The position numbers and the translations under genes are program-made. A stretch of DNA of 64,000 bases, from the NCBI GenBank assembly GCA_947396885.1, contig OX377202.1, positions 79,890,643 to 79,954,642 on the forward strand. The letters run 5' to 3'. Source of the DNA: Heligmosomoides polygyrus polygyrus (lineage: Eukaryota > Nematoda > Chromadorea > Rhabditida > Heligmosomidae). This document shows positions 51,056-64,000 of the stretch, in pieces (the stretch's first letter is position 1; every line of letters begins with the position of its first letter). The notes below the pieces were generated by a model. It saw only the letters and a list, made by a program, of their open reading frames with translations. It was not told the origin of the DNA and did no database searches.

Positions 51056-52944
51056 GTACTGGTGGACCGCTCCAGAAGATATTGCGGAGGAGGATGCTCT
51101 GCCGTGCGCTGTCCGACTGCTCGACCCTTCCTTTGCCGAGCTTTTATACGAGAACGGAAACACCTCTGTAAAATGGAGACATTCCTGCCGAGGAATTTCT
51201 CAGATCGCCAAGCTGATAATAAAAATCGTATAATACTAGACCAAATCAATGAACGTATCGAAATCTTTTTCTACCATAATCTATGGTAGCGTTTCGCTAC
51301 AACGGGCACTTCCAAATGTCGGTCTAAAGTTATTCTGTAGATCTTAAAATTCGGCAGCAGAACACATTGTAGGTGTCCACAGAAGAAATGTGAAGCACAC
51401 TGGCAACGTGGAGAGTAGGTGCTGCCCAGAGCCGCTCTGAGCCGCGGCCGAGGTGAGAGTTCCCTTGTGTGTGTGGAATGGTCAGGCAATCTACCGCGAC
51501 CGTATTTGTCCGTGGGGGACAATGCTTGACCACGGGCGCACTATGTATATGCCCTTACCGATATCGGCAAACACACACCTCCACTCGCCGCGCACATCGC
51601 CGTCACCACCTCCCGCCGCCCTTGTCGCCGATCGCGTTGGTGCCTCCTCGCTTCGTTGCAAACTCCACTGCACTCCGTCCGTCTGCACCTTGACTTGGCT
51701 GACTGCTCTTGGGCACACATTACTTTGCGGAGCAGTTTATCTCCGTCGGTTTTTGAGTTTTCGAAAACTTTGGCAGCTAAGTTAACTCATTGTGACCTTA
51801 GAAGCAGCTAAAGTCTATCCTTCTGTAAAAGGCCTTCGAAGGGAGATCCCAAATCAGATGGTAAGGTAACCTGCTCAGATCTTCCGATGTCCTCATTTAC
51901 CCGCACTGGTTCTCGATCGTCTACGCTTGTTTACATATGATTAAAGCCACATGAGAGCATGATGGAGCTTGGACCAGCTGACAAAACCTCGGCTGCATTG
52001 CGACTAAAAGCAAACATGACAGAGCCAGGCCCACTGGAACACTTGAATGGACTGTCTTGGCTGCCTCATCAGAACCTTACCTTTCAAGGGGTTGTCAAGT
52101 CTTTTCACTGTTCTTACTGTCATATAAAATTTATTTTGTGGCAGTTATGTTTACGTAAGCTCCGTTTCCTATAGAGTTTGCGACAATTTTTTTGGATGTA
52201 CCATCTTAAAACTTAGCTTCGAGCTCTAGATTACAAGAACCATCTACGCCACTCTTTGGGCCTGTCATTTAACGGTATTGTCATCAGCTATCTCTTCTTC
52301 TATGATTTTTAAGCGTATTTTTATGTGTGCATGAAATAAACAAATTTTCAGTTTTAGTTCGTCAGTAGCGTGCACTGATCGCATCTTCTCCACTTCTTTT
52401 AATATTGAGCTGTACATGTTGCATAATGGAGTCAGAGGTGTGGATGTTGTCTCAGGCTCATTTCTCACTAGCCTCGATACGAAAAAAGCAGATTGGAATC
52501 TTGACACCGTTCACATAAGGGTACAGGGATGTTACAACGATGTTCTGATCGCAACAAAACATCGTTGTAACAGCTTACATCCTCGGTACCATCCAATTGA
52601 GGCTTAAAGAAACAGAATTGAATCGTTACGAGGATGATTATTGCGCATCTGAGGTTACACTTTTTTCGTTAAGGACACAGCGTCTAGAAATCGTTCTTGT
52701 TTGTCATCTGAATAATTGTAGCATACTATTAAAAACAGTCGTCGTTACAATCCCTTTTAAGAAGTGATAGACTCTCACAGATGAGGAGCAACAACTCCTT
52801 TTGGAGCACACTTCGCCATGATCGACTCTCAATGAACCTCGGCATTGTGAATTGCTGTTGTGCGTGTTGAGCTCTACACGAGGTTGGTAGACGGATTTAT
52901 TTACTGGCCAACGTTTCGGCGAGATCGCCTTGTTCAGAGCCTGA
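51056..52944. other. No supported gene
   Basis: Short ORFs only. GTTACAACGATGTT / AACATCGTTGTAAC form a small palindrome at about 52531-52572, and similar AACAACGATGTTTT occurs at 17.72 kb beside a tRNA-like repeat. ATCGCC.TGTTCAGAGCC with ACGTTTCGGCGAG at 52910-52943 resembles repeat ends seen at 8.76 kb. Confidence 0.4.
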
Positions 52945-53111
52945 CCGTAGTCCACCGAGGGACCAATGGAAGCAGCGCAGGACAGAGGAGGGGTGTGGGA
53001 CAGCAGCTACCCCAGGTCAAAACGCGAGTCTCATTTTGAACTGGGGCAGCTGCTGTCCCACACCCCTCGTCTGTCCTGCGCTGCTTCCACTGGTCCCTCG
53101 GTGGACTACGG
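52945..53111. repeat. 167-bp hairpin repeat
   Basis: CCGTAGTCCACCGAGGGACCA (left) pairs with TGGTCCCTCGGTGGACTACGG (right). Complementarity continues inward through GGGGTGTGGGACAGCAGCT, leaving a loop of about 8-10 bp. Confidence 0.9.
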
Positions 53112-53177
53112 AGCACACTTCTTTCAATTTTTTTCCTCGGCTGCTCGTCTACCAATCCTCGTCATAGTAAAATGATA

Positions 53178-53455
53178 AAGGGTAGGAGACTTCGTTAATC
53201 AAATCCTCTTTGGGATGCGGCACGCATTGTTTCTCTACGGGATACCTTGAAGGTAATTTCTATACGTATTTGGCTTCTAGAATGAAATGCAGTGGCCAGC
53301 CGATGAATCTCAGACAGATCTATGTGGTACTAGCTCGCCGACCGCAGAGGAATGGAAAACTTGGTAGGTCGGGGGCAAATCGCCGAACCATACATTGATT
53401 CAGGATGCATGCGAGAGTTGGAGGCTCCTCCGACTGCGCTACACGCTATGGTTAT
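53178..53455 (-). mobile_element. SINE copy
   Basis: GGGATGCGGCACGCATTG, TCTACGGGATACCTTGAAGG, TACGTATTTGGC and AGTGGCCAGCCGATGAA follow the order of the complete SINE at 21.4 kb. The tRNA-like head is degraded (TCCGACTGCGCTACACG). Confidence 0.75.
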
Positions 53456-56310
53456 GGTTAGATTATAGTATGATGTTGGATTCTCAGCGACCCTCTCAAA
53501 TTGGCTCCTTTGATGACCGCTGCTACATCACAGTTTCTCGCGGGCAATGCACCTGGAAGTTGAGCTGAAGCTGAGAAGAAGCTCTGGCTGCCCCATAGCA
53601 CCACTCTATGTGTCTCTTAAAAACGACATGATCTACAGTGACGAATAGACACAAAGAATCAGCTTAGAGGTTGCGAGGAGAAGCAATTCAAGATTTAGAA
53701 AGGGTAGTATCAAAAGGGATGTTAGAGGGTAGTACCATTTTCCGTGGTCATTATTATAACAACATGCAAGGAGTACTAAGGTAGGCTAATATTGGTGTGG
53801 TCTGGAACAAATTTCACTGCCACTTTTGAGAACTCGAACGAATGGTACAGCCAATGCCAATTCTGTCTCTGTAATAGCCATCGGTCTGCCTGAGTCTGAC
53901 GGTGAGCGCTCCTATTTCTTCACCTTCGGCTTTCCTAGTGAATTCTTCTTATCAATCCGCAATCAGTATCTGATGTTGAGTGTTGTTTTGCTTTGACCGA
54001 AAATCCTGGACAGATGAGCAATCCTCCAGCGATCTAGACACCAGAAGAGCATGTATATGCCGCCTTATGTGACCTATATGTCTGGAAAGGCTCAAGCAAG
54101 TGTAACATCATTTTCTAGGGAGAAACGAAGACCGAACATGCATATATTAACGCAAACACGTAATGGCTTCTTCTATTTCTTTGATTCTTTCCAGCTATTT
54201 TGGGGGAAAAACGGACTTTCATTCAAGAAATATGGCTGCAGAAAAGCTGAAGAACTGTTTTAACATTTCGTTTATACAAAGAGTATCTTCATGCCTTTTC
54301 AATAGAGCTCAGAGTTTTCGTACAGATTTCCTACTTCTTGTCTCAAGTATTCTTGTTGCTACAATGACGTTTGGATATAAAATCCGGCACAACGCTTCTT
54401 TGGGGTTCAGTGCTGTGATGACGAGTTTTCTTGCTCCTTTTCCTACTACAGTTTCATACTCCAACAGAATTCTAGAGCTGGCGTAAACCACGTCAAAGAA
54501 AGCCCACAATATTGTTCTACCGCGGACTATACATTGAATACATCTACGGTATGCATGTAGAAAGAAATGAGCAGAATGAGCCTTAGTCCCAACCCGCATT
54601 ACGCTTAAGATCCTACTCCGCTGTTTGCTTCGCTGCCATCGTAAGATAAAACATGATGTATCCACTCCGGAGTCTTACCTCATCCCTACCAGACGCCTAT
54701 GTTTTTGGTATACCGACCACGTCGAATTTCACTCTCTCCGCCGCAGCTTCGAAGTCGGATGACCGCTCCTATCCCGCTGTCGACCGCACGTCCATGGCGT
54801 ATCTACATACGTGTCGTCCGCTGATATCTTGGCACTCAACCCACACCAGCCACGGGAGGTTGGGTGGGAGTACTTGTCACTTTAATTGATTAGAGAAACT
54901 CACTTACTAGGGAAGCTGGGGTGAGGAAGCATGAACTATGATCGTGACCGCCTGGACAAGACCGATGGCACTTAGAGCGGCATAAGAAGCCCTCCATTGA
55001 CAACACGGTTCAGCGTGCGTTCTCTAAGGTAGCAGTGAAATTTGCATCACACTTCACCATTCCTACTCCGTCTTGTAGTCGTTCTTGTAGGTTGTTGTAA
55101 TAATAATTTCCAGGAACCCCATAGATGACATTTACCAGTCCTATCAACTAAAGAAATAGAGGATGGATGGTTTCAAGAGCAAAACATTGGTCTGAGATAT
55201 GAGCAAAGAAAGCGCAACAAAGTAGGCCGAAAACAGATAGTTTCTCAGTTATACGAAGCGTTTCCGTTTCTACTATCAGTGAATCGGGGAGACAATAAAA
55301 CACTTGATTGCTACTACTTAGGCGCCGACTGGTTATGCGGACAGCGATCCCACAACCAGTGTCAAGCAGTCTGATTTAATTAACCGCAGCAAAAAGTTGC
55401 TAGGAAGCGCGTATGTAGTTTAGTAGCCATGAATTACGATGCTATAAATACCAGCCGGGAATTTAGATGAAGTGAGTACTGGAATGGTTTTCTAAAGACT
55501 TCTTGGGCTATTAAGATACTGCTTCCACGTTCGAGCCATTACTCGGCAAAACACTTCTTGAATGAAAATTATCATGAATATCAGAGAATTTGTGTGTCAC
55601 TCTCAAAGAGCACGCCACGTTTCAAAAAAGGCCTGATTAGCATCATCCTTATTCCATTGTATTCGGTGAAGAAAAGACTTATACATCCGTTTGCCAATGT
55701 AAGAACACTTTAGATGAGTGCACTACAGATTTCAAAGTGGTTCCTGCCAGCATACTCCATTCCTCTTTTTTTCTCAGAATTGAGGGAGGAAAGTAGTGCA
55801 GATAAGAATTTTTAAATAAGGTATTCGCTGAAGTAAAATATTAAAAAAGTGAACACTCAACAACTCAGTTAAATCACTCATCAGAAAAGAACGCAAAGTG
55901 GCGCTTCACTACTGATTGAACCACAACGGAAAAAACGAGCGCCTACTAGAAACTGCTATTACTTAATGATTTATTTCAAGAAGCGTGATGTTTTGGCAAG
56001 ATTTTGCCGACCAGACGTTCAAAGTGACCTAGTGGTAGCTCAGATGTGGCATTCTTTATGGTGTTGAGGTATATTGTACCTTTGAAAGTGGAGGAGATGG
56101 CATATACGTGGTTTCATTTGTCATGTGACTTTAAGAGCACTTCCTCTAGCATGTCAAAGCTTAAGACGGAACGACTGCCTCACTTGACTCCTTTACTGGT
56201 GCAGCCGGGATGCAGTAACTTTTGACCCATGAGGCGATGCAGGACTTTGTGGCGAGATGAAAGCCAGGGTAGTTCCAAAAGCCTTTTTTCACTGCAGCAT
56301 TGCGAATTCT
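53456..56310. other. No supported gene; possible decayed LINE pieces
   Basis: On the minus strand, FEAAAERVKFDVVGI near 54730 resembles the endonuclease start of nematode APE LINEs, but stops follow at once. A minus-strand frame at 54480-54305 (ILLEYETVVGKGARKLV...) reads coding-like, ends in a stop and follows a possible CGCCAG acceptor, but has no partner exon. Both are too weak to call. Confidence 0.35.
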
Positions 56311-56313
56311 GTC

Positions 56314-56650
56314 CTAAGCGAAAGCACCAGAAAATGACAGAAGTTTACGGGTGAATTTATTTCGAACTTTTTGAATGCAATGGTTTTTTCTTGTATGGAT
56401 TAAAAACTGTTGCACTGGATTCCACAATTGGTAGGATATATGACTTGTCAGAGGAGAACTGACAGAGAAGAACTGATTTATATTTGCTGCAAAACCCTTT
56501 AAAAGCACGGGAAATGCGCATGCCTGCTTGCCTACATCGGATCTTAATTTGCTCAAAAAATCTAGACTGGTGCTGTGGTGAGAGCTAAGGTCTTTAACGG
56601 AGACAAGAGAAGGGACTCTATAACCGTCTGCATCGTGTTCACGTATACAA
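56314..56650 (-). mobile_element. Possible CR1-like LINE remnant
   Basis: Minus-strand frame with LWNPVQQF and QKVRNKFTRKLL, resembling the WNP...VQ..FTRKL region of CR1 reverse transcriptases (compare VFNPY...VQNSFSRKL at 13.7 kb). Flanking motifs are lost. Confidence 0.4.
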
Positions 56651-56739
56651 CTCGGTGAATTGGCATTTGCTTGCATCAATTCTGTCTTCTGTATGCGAAA
56701 GAGGTACATAGCTGCCACCATTTTGTCCATTTTACCAAT

Positions 56740-58570
56740 AAATCAATTGCCTCTTGTTATCTACGGAATTCCTCTGGTGTCGCAATTGCGGAGTATACTT
56801 CTACGACGTCGTCATACACTTTGTTTGTTTGTTTGTTTTTTTGTTCCTGCACCAGAAGTGTGCCTGGAACAAAAAACTGACAACTAAGCACTTGGTAAGC
56901 AACTGATGGACGAAGAGTTGAAAAAATGGAGTAGGTGAACAAAACACGCATTTATAGCTATTTTCCCAGTAAAATGAAGAAATGGATTCGAGATTACGAC
57001 CTATATGTAAGAAGCACATACGATAGGAAGCATGAGAGAAGAAGATGAATGACGTTAGAGAAACGCCACTCCCTACGAGCGTCTCTGGGCATGCGTAGAG
57101 AATCAGAAAACTGGATTTTAATAGAACGTCAAGCACTAGGACCAAGGGTAGTTCTTGCACAGCGAGTAACTAGGGGTGATTGTACTCTGTCTAATAGCAG
57201 TAGGTTTCGCTCCTTCTCTAAATTTCAAATTTTGCTTTTGTATTATTTTCTCAGATATCAATGGCTCTGAATATTCCTGCAAGCCTTGGCCTAAGCATTT
57301 GTTTTTAAATTTATTTATCTAATTATTAATTTTAGGTAGTTTTCGGAAATTTCACTGCCTCAACCTCTCAGGGTAGTCAAGAACCGATGATCCAGGGATG
57401 ATCGAAATCAGAAGCGGTCTCCATTCGTCCCTTAACCGCGACAGGTTTTAGTGCGACACTACAGAGCAGAGCCCCCATGCACACTGATTCTTGTGCTGCA
57501 TTCTTCCAGTGCACTCTTGCTGCTTACTGAGCAGACCCACTTCTGGTCTACCCTATTCCCACAGTTGTGCCCTGCAGGAGCTCCTCATGCAACAGAGGGT
57601 GGCTGGGGCGAGGTTGGGGAGCCGGCGCTGCTGGTTTCGGCGAGTTTGTGTTTCACAAAAATTCTCGCGGAAGCCGCTGTATGCTAAGCTTCTTAGTGGA
57701 GGCAACGTATTAGGCGGATGAGAGACGGAGAGGTAAGCGGCGGTTCGGCGACGACCCACCACCGTCGATAAAAACGAGAATGTGGGGCAGACGCTGGTGG
57801 TGTCGGACGCGGTCAGAACAAACACCGAAAACAGCAGTAATTCGCCGCTGCTTTCGATTCGTCATCCTCGCTGGACTCCTCCTGGGGACGCCTTCCGGCA
57901 GGCCTACAATCTGGCGGCGTTTTTCGGCTCCGTGGTAAACCGCTTTGATGGCTCGCGCGTGTACTCGGCCGGTGTTTGCCTTCCGAAAGCCTCGCCAGTT
58001 GGCTGGGTGCTTGACGATCCACTACGACTTCTCGTGGGGGAAAACAATCATGCTCTCGCTTGCCAGCGCACGCCAACCTGTCCCGCATGTTTGCACTCCT
58101 CCCGCAAGTCCTGCGATTGAATCTGTTCCCTCGCTCTCTGACATACAGTCACTCATACTTGCTCCGAACTCACGCCATCCTTTGGCTCCATTTTCTCTCG
58201 AGTTTCTTGAGATTTCTGTGTAGTTTTCGTGCTCGATGTAAAATAAGATCATCGTTAGTTCAACCACCGTCATGTGGACCTGCGCAGCGTCATGAGCATC
58301 GTAACTAACTCGTAGTGTAACGCTTCCAACAAACACCTGCAGGTGTTGTTGTAACACATATGTAAGCGTTTCGCTGCCATGGTATCACTGATGAGTTGCA
58401 CTGAAATAACGAGTCCAATCCTAGTTTGGGGATAAAGCCATATGAAGCGAGTGTTCCTTCACTCGCTGGCCGTATCACGAGCAGGACTAGACGAAACTCC
58501 GGGGACGAGATGCTGGGCAACAGCTTTTGTTTCCCCTAGGATCTAGCAAAACAAAGTTTTACTGAGTTGA
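56740..58570. other. No supported gene
   Basis: Contains a GC-rich segment at 57560-58000 with ORFs in several frames but no domain I recognise. Confidence 0.4.
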
Positions 58571-58589
58571 CTAGGTTTGTCAGCTTCAA

Positions 58590-59000
58590 ATCGAATGCTG
58601 TGCAGTGCTTTATTTATAGTTGTTTTCAATGGCTTGGGGAGCTTTCAAATGTGGGAAAGACGAAGAACGTCCGACTCCGTGCCCACCTCCTATTCGATTC
58701 CACTGTTCTTCCTGCGCTAACATACGCTTCAGAGAGCTGGACCATACGAAAGCAGGATGAACACGCGATCAGCGTCGCACAGCGTGGAATCGAGAGGACG
58801 ATGCTCGGACGCGATTCACGCAAGTGAGAGAAGGCTTCCGGACTTCCGAGTTTCGCCAATTTTGAAGGTCAGAGAAGCTGTCGTACGGGCCATTTCGACG
58901 AAAATTAGGTGGGCCGAGTGCGCTTCGCAGACACTCACTGGACAGGAGCCGTCATAGTGACGAACGATATAACGCTCTTCTGCCCCTCGAGCGACGAGGA
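58590..59000 (+). mobile_element. APE LINE (RTE-like) C-terminal remnant
   Basis: LRAHLLFDSTVLPALTYASE, then SWTIRKQDEHAISVAQRGIE and RTMLG are typical of the C-terminal part of nematode RTE-like reverse transcriptases. The match continues, after frameshifts, to STKIRWAECAS near 58900. It is a different LINE family from the one at 36.7 kb. Confidence 0.75.
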
Positions 59001-59179
59001 TCCATTGAAGCACTCTGGAATGCGACAGGGGCGACGCTGCTGGCGCCCGCCCGCGCAACTCGATGATCAACGGGACGACAGGAGATATTTGTGATATTTT
59101 CAATGAAGCTAGAAGAGCAGCGGAAGGAGACGCGAGATGTCTTCATGGCTTTTGCTTCTTTCCCGCCCAAGCATTCCAT

Positions 59180-59345
59180 TCCTCAGAGGTCGGCGAATTG
59201 GTACCAGATTGGTCTGGGAACGATAAAACACAGACTTTTCCGTAGTCGATCGGTTGGCCATCACATGTCCTTGTGTATACCAAATACACGTTCAAATTGC
59301 CTTCGCGATCTCTCGTAGCAGTAGAACACATGGTGCATTCTAAGC
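59180..59345 (+). mobile_element. SINE copy, body only
   Basis: GGCGAATTGGTACCAGATTG, CGATCGGTTGGCCATCAC and CCAAATACACGTTCAAATTGC match the SINE core in order; the tRNA head is missing. Confidence 0.75.
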
Positions 59346-60714
59346 TAGTATTGATTGACGCCGGAGTTTGTATCTTGTATTTTGTAGTTATCGTTAAAGG
59401 TTTGAGTGAGATGTTCTAAGCGCATTTCCGACTTCCTAATTTTGAGGCCCTCCCTTGCCCTCCCACTTTAGTTCCTTGCCTCGAGGCATTTTCTACAAAG
59501 AGGTGATTGTGACAGGGCGCTCGTCTATCCGCCGCGCCTGTCAAGTGCATGCAGAGAAAGCAACCTATCCCTGTACTCCCTTTAAGCCTAGAGATCTCCC
59601 TTGATCCGAAACAGGGTCTGGCATAGTGCTTCCAATCAATTCCTAAAGTTAAGAAGCCGAATGCCACCACCGCCTATGAGCGTCACGAATGCGTTCACTG
59701 AAAGTTCACTGCGAAGATGCTGCTCATCGCGTGTCATTTATCGACTCTCTCCTTTTATTCCAGTCTACTGTAAACGATGAGACATCGAAACGGCGTTTAA
59801 ATAGTCATCGAGGTCTGATGCAGTTCACCCGGTCTTTCTCAGGAACCCCTTGTGTGACTCATCGGTGACCAGGAGTGACTTGCTCTGTAGACCTCCCTGT
59901 ATGAATTGTGTGATCGTTGCACATCTTCTGCACGTCATTCACTCTTTGGAGAACCGTTTTGCTCTGTCATTCTACCTCTAGCCTTCTATGACAGCTTTTC
60001 TTTTATAGAAAACTTCTCATTTGAGCGAATATGTTTTTGTTTACATTTGAAGGTTGACTTCTCGACGTTTCGTTCAAAATATTTTTAAGCCAAATGAGTG
60101 GGTCAATTTTGAACGATTACGTTTGTTTTCGTGTTAAATTTTTTCATCAAAACGGTGATACTATGCTTAATTGCACGCACACTGTACACATCCACACAAT
60201 CAATCTGGTTAACGAGGCAGCTGATAAGCACACCTGCAAAGACGAGGACCTGGACAACTTCAGACACGCTAATGATTCGTTCAGGTCGTGCTTTCTTGAT
60301 GTGTATATTTGCGCTGATGATTGAACTTCTCCCAAGGCTTGCTAGCAGGAAGAGTCGGGGGAATAGTTAGATATATGAAGAGCAAGGGACTCCTGCTTTT
60401 AATGCTAGACGGTCGTGCGGTTGAGAATGTGACTAGAGAGGGTGCCACTTCTTCTCTGGTTGCTCTTTGAGCTGTGCTTTTGGCAGCGTCCGCGGCATGA
60501 ACGAAAGTGTCCCACTGCTTATGTGTAGTCGTGGAAGTATATTTCTTTGCTACCTCTTCCTAGTATGGAATTGGAATTGGAATATTATTCAGTGTCAGAT
60601 TCTGCTCCCCACGATGCCGAGGGTATCGGTACACTTGTCATCACTGTTTTATTCCGATTCATTCGAAATTTGACGCACTCGAAGGAAGCGTCGGTTCTCG
60701 TGCGCATCTCTTGA
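59346..60714. other. No supported gene
   Basis: Only short ORFs; nothing with recognised domains, splice pairs or terminal repeats. Confidence 0.4.
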
Positions 60715-60935
60715 CAAGGTTTCAGATTAGGGAGACCACGACGACAAGTCCTTCCAGCTCTACAGATTGGTGAATTGGGACCAGACTTGTGTAGGAAGAC
60801 TAACAATCTACTGTCTGTCGCGTGGCTTCCCCAAAGCACGGTATAGACTGAATGCGCATTCGAATCTTCTCCATGATCAATCGCGAAAGCGGAAAGCGTG
60901 GCGCATTCCAGACAAGGAGAGATCAGCGCTTTCCC
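60715..60935 (+). mobile_element. SINE copy, degraded
   Basis: TTGGTGAATTGGGACCAGAC near 60766 and GAATGCGCATTCGAATC near 60849 match the SINE core; the rest is diverged. Confidence 0.55.
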
Positions 60936-61899
60936 CTTTCTTTCACTCAACGTTTGGATTCTCGCGCGTTCTTTTCGCATGTAGTTGTTTGGAAAAGCTG
61001 TCGAATTTTTGTTGAAGCACATAAGAAGACCACGCTGCGTTATCAAAATTCTAAGAGAATTTTCAAACTCCGTGGGGATCTCGCCTTCATCGAGGACATA
61101 GACGTGGATTTAGAATCAGGACTTGGTCACAATCACAATCACACAATCAATCACATGTTATGGTTGTCATTGTTTTTGTTGTTCTTGTCCTTTGCTTGTG
61201 ATTGTTGTGATATTGAGTTTATGTTGTCGAGGAATTATTAAATTTCGAGTGAATCTGGGTATACTTAGCAACAGATTCTATCTAATCCTATCCGAATGTT
61301 GTGGCATTGAATTTTAAGCTGTTAAAGAACTGTGAGATTTAGAATAATTTTTCATATCGATTTGTAACCGATTCTATTGGCTGATGGACAGCCTAAGAAG
61401 GAAACAATATTTGTTGAACTCCGTACTCTTGTTAGCGACTCACTAGTTGATGTTGACAATGTTCACCGGATTTATCCTAACTGGAGGGAGGCATACAGTG
61501 ATTTGTGTCTCTATTCCCTCTCTTGAGTTTCTAGAAGAGCCTCAGCTCCTATCGCATGATGCGAAGGATTTCATTTAATTCAGTGGATACGGGTGTGGCT
61601 GCATGGGATGACCTATGCTATTAGCACTTTACGGTTTTCTCGCCCCGATTAGGATGCCGCTTACGTTAAAATTGGGTAATTGAACCACAATTACGAGCTT
61701 TTATGCTAACAATATGTGAGCGTCAATCGATAATCACCGATAAAAAGCTATAATGGCTGTCCTACCCTTCTCTGGTTATTTTCTCCTTCATAGATGCGCA
61801 GGTTTATAGATGGTGGGCCTTTCCTCAATGCTCTCGATAGCTTTTTTAGTGCTTTCGCTGTTTGTAAGTTGAGTTCTGAGGTTTTTTTTATTAGTGCTG

Positions 61900-62003
61900 T
61901 TTCCGGGCAATTTTTTTCGGGTCCTGTTGTCAATCATTATTGACACATACCTATGGATGTATAAATAAATAAATAAATAGATAAATAAATAAATAAATAA
62001 ATA
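61900..62003 (+). mobile_element. 3' end of a CR1-like LINE
   Basis: TGTCAATCATTATTGACA stem followed by (AAAT)n to about 62003, the hairpin-plus-tail end also seen at 24.4 kb. Confidence 0.55.
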
Positions 62004-64000
62004 ATGTTATAGGGAAATAAGGTATGAACATAAGAAGCAGAAAAACATGTAATTTTTTCTCAGATAATTAGTTTTGCCTTTGGCAATGAGTTATTGTTTG
62101 CGTAGCACAAAATTTGATAGCGCCCAAAGCTGAGCTCCTTTCCAGTGCCTCAAAAATCGTTCTATAATTGCGAGACAGGGAGTGTTCGTTAGCTTCTAGA
62201 AATGCAGGCATTCAGTTCAGAAGAGATATCGAACTATGGCGGTTGGCTTTAAAATAACATCTCCTTTATGATTTTCTTCGCGGCCGCTTAAGTACTAAAA
62301 ATGTAGTAAGGAGAAGCAATAGAACATGGTGAAGGTCCACTATGCCCAAGAGACCCTGCACAGATCTCGACGTGGAAGCCAGCTTTTCGGGTACGCTCGA
62401 GTGAATTCTGTTTCATTTATTACTAATCGGTCGTATAACTACATAACTTCGAACGGTCAAGTAGGTGTGCTTAAATGTTTTCAAGCATGAGGAGTTAACG
62501 TACACAGGCACTTCAGAAGCGCAGTTAAACAACCAACGTGTGAGTATTAGGGGAGCGGGAGACTCGTTAGGGAATATGGTGGTGGGAAATGCCTGGATCA
62601 ATCAGTTAGTTCGTAGTATGAATCGCTTATTTTTCCAGATTCTCAGGTAGGATTTGTCGAAGGTATCGGAGATGGAACCAGGGCCAAGCGTGGGGTTCGA
62701 TTTTTGCCGAAAATCTGTGTCGCCATTCCGGAGCAGATTTGATACGGCCTCTCTCTTCCCCAACACAGCTTTATTCACCTTATCCGTTTCCATTTTTTAG
62801 ATATTAAGGCTGCTGTTCTTCTTGTCATTAAGGTGTTCTTCCCTGATGGCTTCGATGTTGTGAAGATTTGCGCGCAACTTTGATCGCTGGAGGAGGCTTG
62901 TTATGAATACGAAATTGGATTCTTTGGACCTTTGAATGATTGTTTTGTTATTGATTATTTTCCAGTTAAAAGCTTTTCTAGTACTGGTCCTCACACCATT
63001 TAGAACCGGTGCAATTTTGTGTTTTTTTTTTGTAGAATGTCACGGTACTGCACATTTCAGCTACCGGAAGAGGCGTCGTTTTCGAAAATGCACTGTGTAA
63101 AATTTTGTTGCTACTTGTAAAGGGTATTTCAAGTTTTTTTTTGAAGATTTATAAAGTTTTTGCAATATACAAAGCTATTTTGAAGCGCTCTGAAAATCAA
63201 TCACGGGGTCGTGTGCGAAGAACTGATTTCTACGGAGTTTTTTTTTCTCTACCTAAAGGAAGACCGCTGCAGAAAGGTTGAGTTTTTCAACTGCATAACA
63301 ACCACGACTCATAATCTTATACGGTACAATTTGATCATGTCAAGCATTCGATTACGGCTCCATGATCAATTAGAAGAGCACTCACTTCAAGAAATCTCTA
63401 TACGCCACATAAAAATTTTATAATTCTTAAAAATTAAATATGAACTTAACTTACCGTTAGCAATTGGCACCAAAATGTTATAGAGCTTCAAAAATGTCGT
63501 TCCTTTAGGGGGTAGAAATGTACCCCTGACATTGGGTAAAAATCACCAAAAAATTGAACCCGCTGTGATTGAATGGGTGACTGCTCCCTGAAAATCTTTG
63601 TTTTTAGCTGCAAAACGTCATTATTCGAAACTTTTTAAAAAATGAGATTCAGTTCCATATTCATATCATCCTTCAGCAAACGAAGTCGCGCGCGAGCCTC
63701 CACATTGACGACACCATATCTTTAAGAAGCAACTTAAAAGGGACAAATACCACCTAGAAAGAAAAAGTCCTTTCCTAAAATCGACAGGCCGTACGAACCC
63801 TATGCCCTAATCTCACAGTAGCACCTCTTATTCGCATCTCGAATCTCAAGCTTACGCTGTGTGAAACCCCTTCAAGAGAACAAGAGCTAGAGTCCAGTTA
63901 TTTCATGATGCAATCAACAGTCGACAACAGAAAGCGAACTCAGCCTATAATCTCTCGTTGGGAAGCTCAAGCTGGCCAAAGCAACTAGTATGAGATTTGG
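62004..64000. other. No supported gene
   Basis: AT-rich sequence. Minus-strand frames at 62601-62994 lack recognised motifs. No terminal repeats noticed. Confidence 0.4.

Noticed and set aside
54309..54665. 118-codon minus-strand ORF
   Set aside because: Partly coding-like but no partner exon, domain or homologue could be recognised; left as undetermined.

Overview
The window reads as nuclear DNA of a clade V (strongylid, hookworm-like) nematode. This is an inference from four things: intron-rich genes with TTTCAG-type acceptors, splice acceptors sitting a few bases before start codons (probable spliced-leader sites), animal orthologues with many small introns, and a dense load of LINEs, mariners, SINEs and fold-back elements. 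No rRNA gene, CRISPR array or bacterial operon was seen.

Four protein-coding genes can be assembled exon by exon, each with phases that agree at every junction. (1) A seven-finger C2H2 zinc-finger protein of 389 aa on +, 5178-15962, in 12 exons. (2) Convergent to it, nsun-1/NOP2 (nucleolar rRNA cytosine-5 methyltransferase, 648 aa) on -, 23591-16427, in 17 exons. (3) An unrecognised lysine-rich 167-aa protein on -, 26753-26020, in 3 exons. (4) Divergent from it, vps-2/CHMP2A (ESCRT-III, 222 aa) on +, 27112-36124, in 6 exons. Genes 2 and 4 each hold one GC-AG intron with the same donor context, AG|GCATG.

Layout. 1-387 is a 41-bp satellite. 388-700 is a short duplicated block ending in a hairpin plus CTAG. 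936-2589 is a 1.65-kb fold-back with a second fold-back nested in its right arm. 2.6-5.2 kb is repeat debris, including a fragment repeated at 21.1 kb. 5.2-36.1 kb is the gene block. Its introns carry a mariner/LINE/mariner composite, a CR1-like LINE end, several fold-backs, a near-complete mariner (29420-30681), a Harbinger-type MITE and tRNA-headed SINEs. 36.7-46.9 kb is one APE-type LINE bounded by a 16-17 bp target-site duplication and split by a later Ty3/gypsy-like LTR retrotransposon on the opposite strand. Beyond its integrase that element carries an extra ORF that I cannot assign. 47-64 kb has no gene I can support: inverted-repeat blocks, LINE and SINE fragments, and sequence without recognisable content.

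Most likely candidate for something undescribed: the third ORF of the LTR element (about 38742-39474, -). It has alternating strand/helix character and no membrane segment, so it does not look like an envelope gene.
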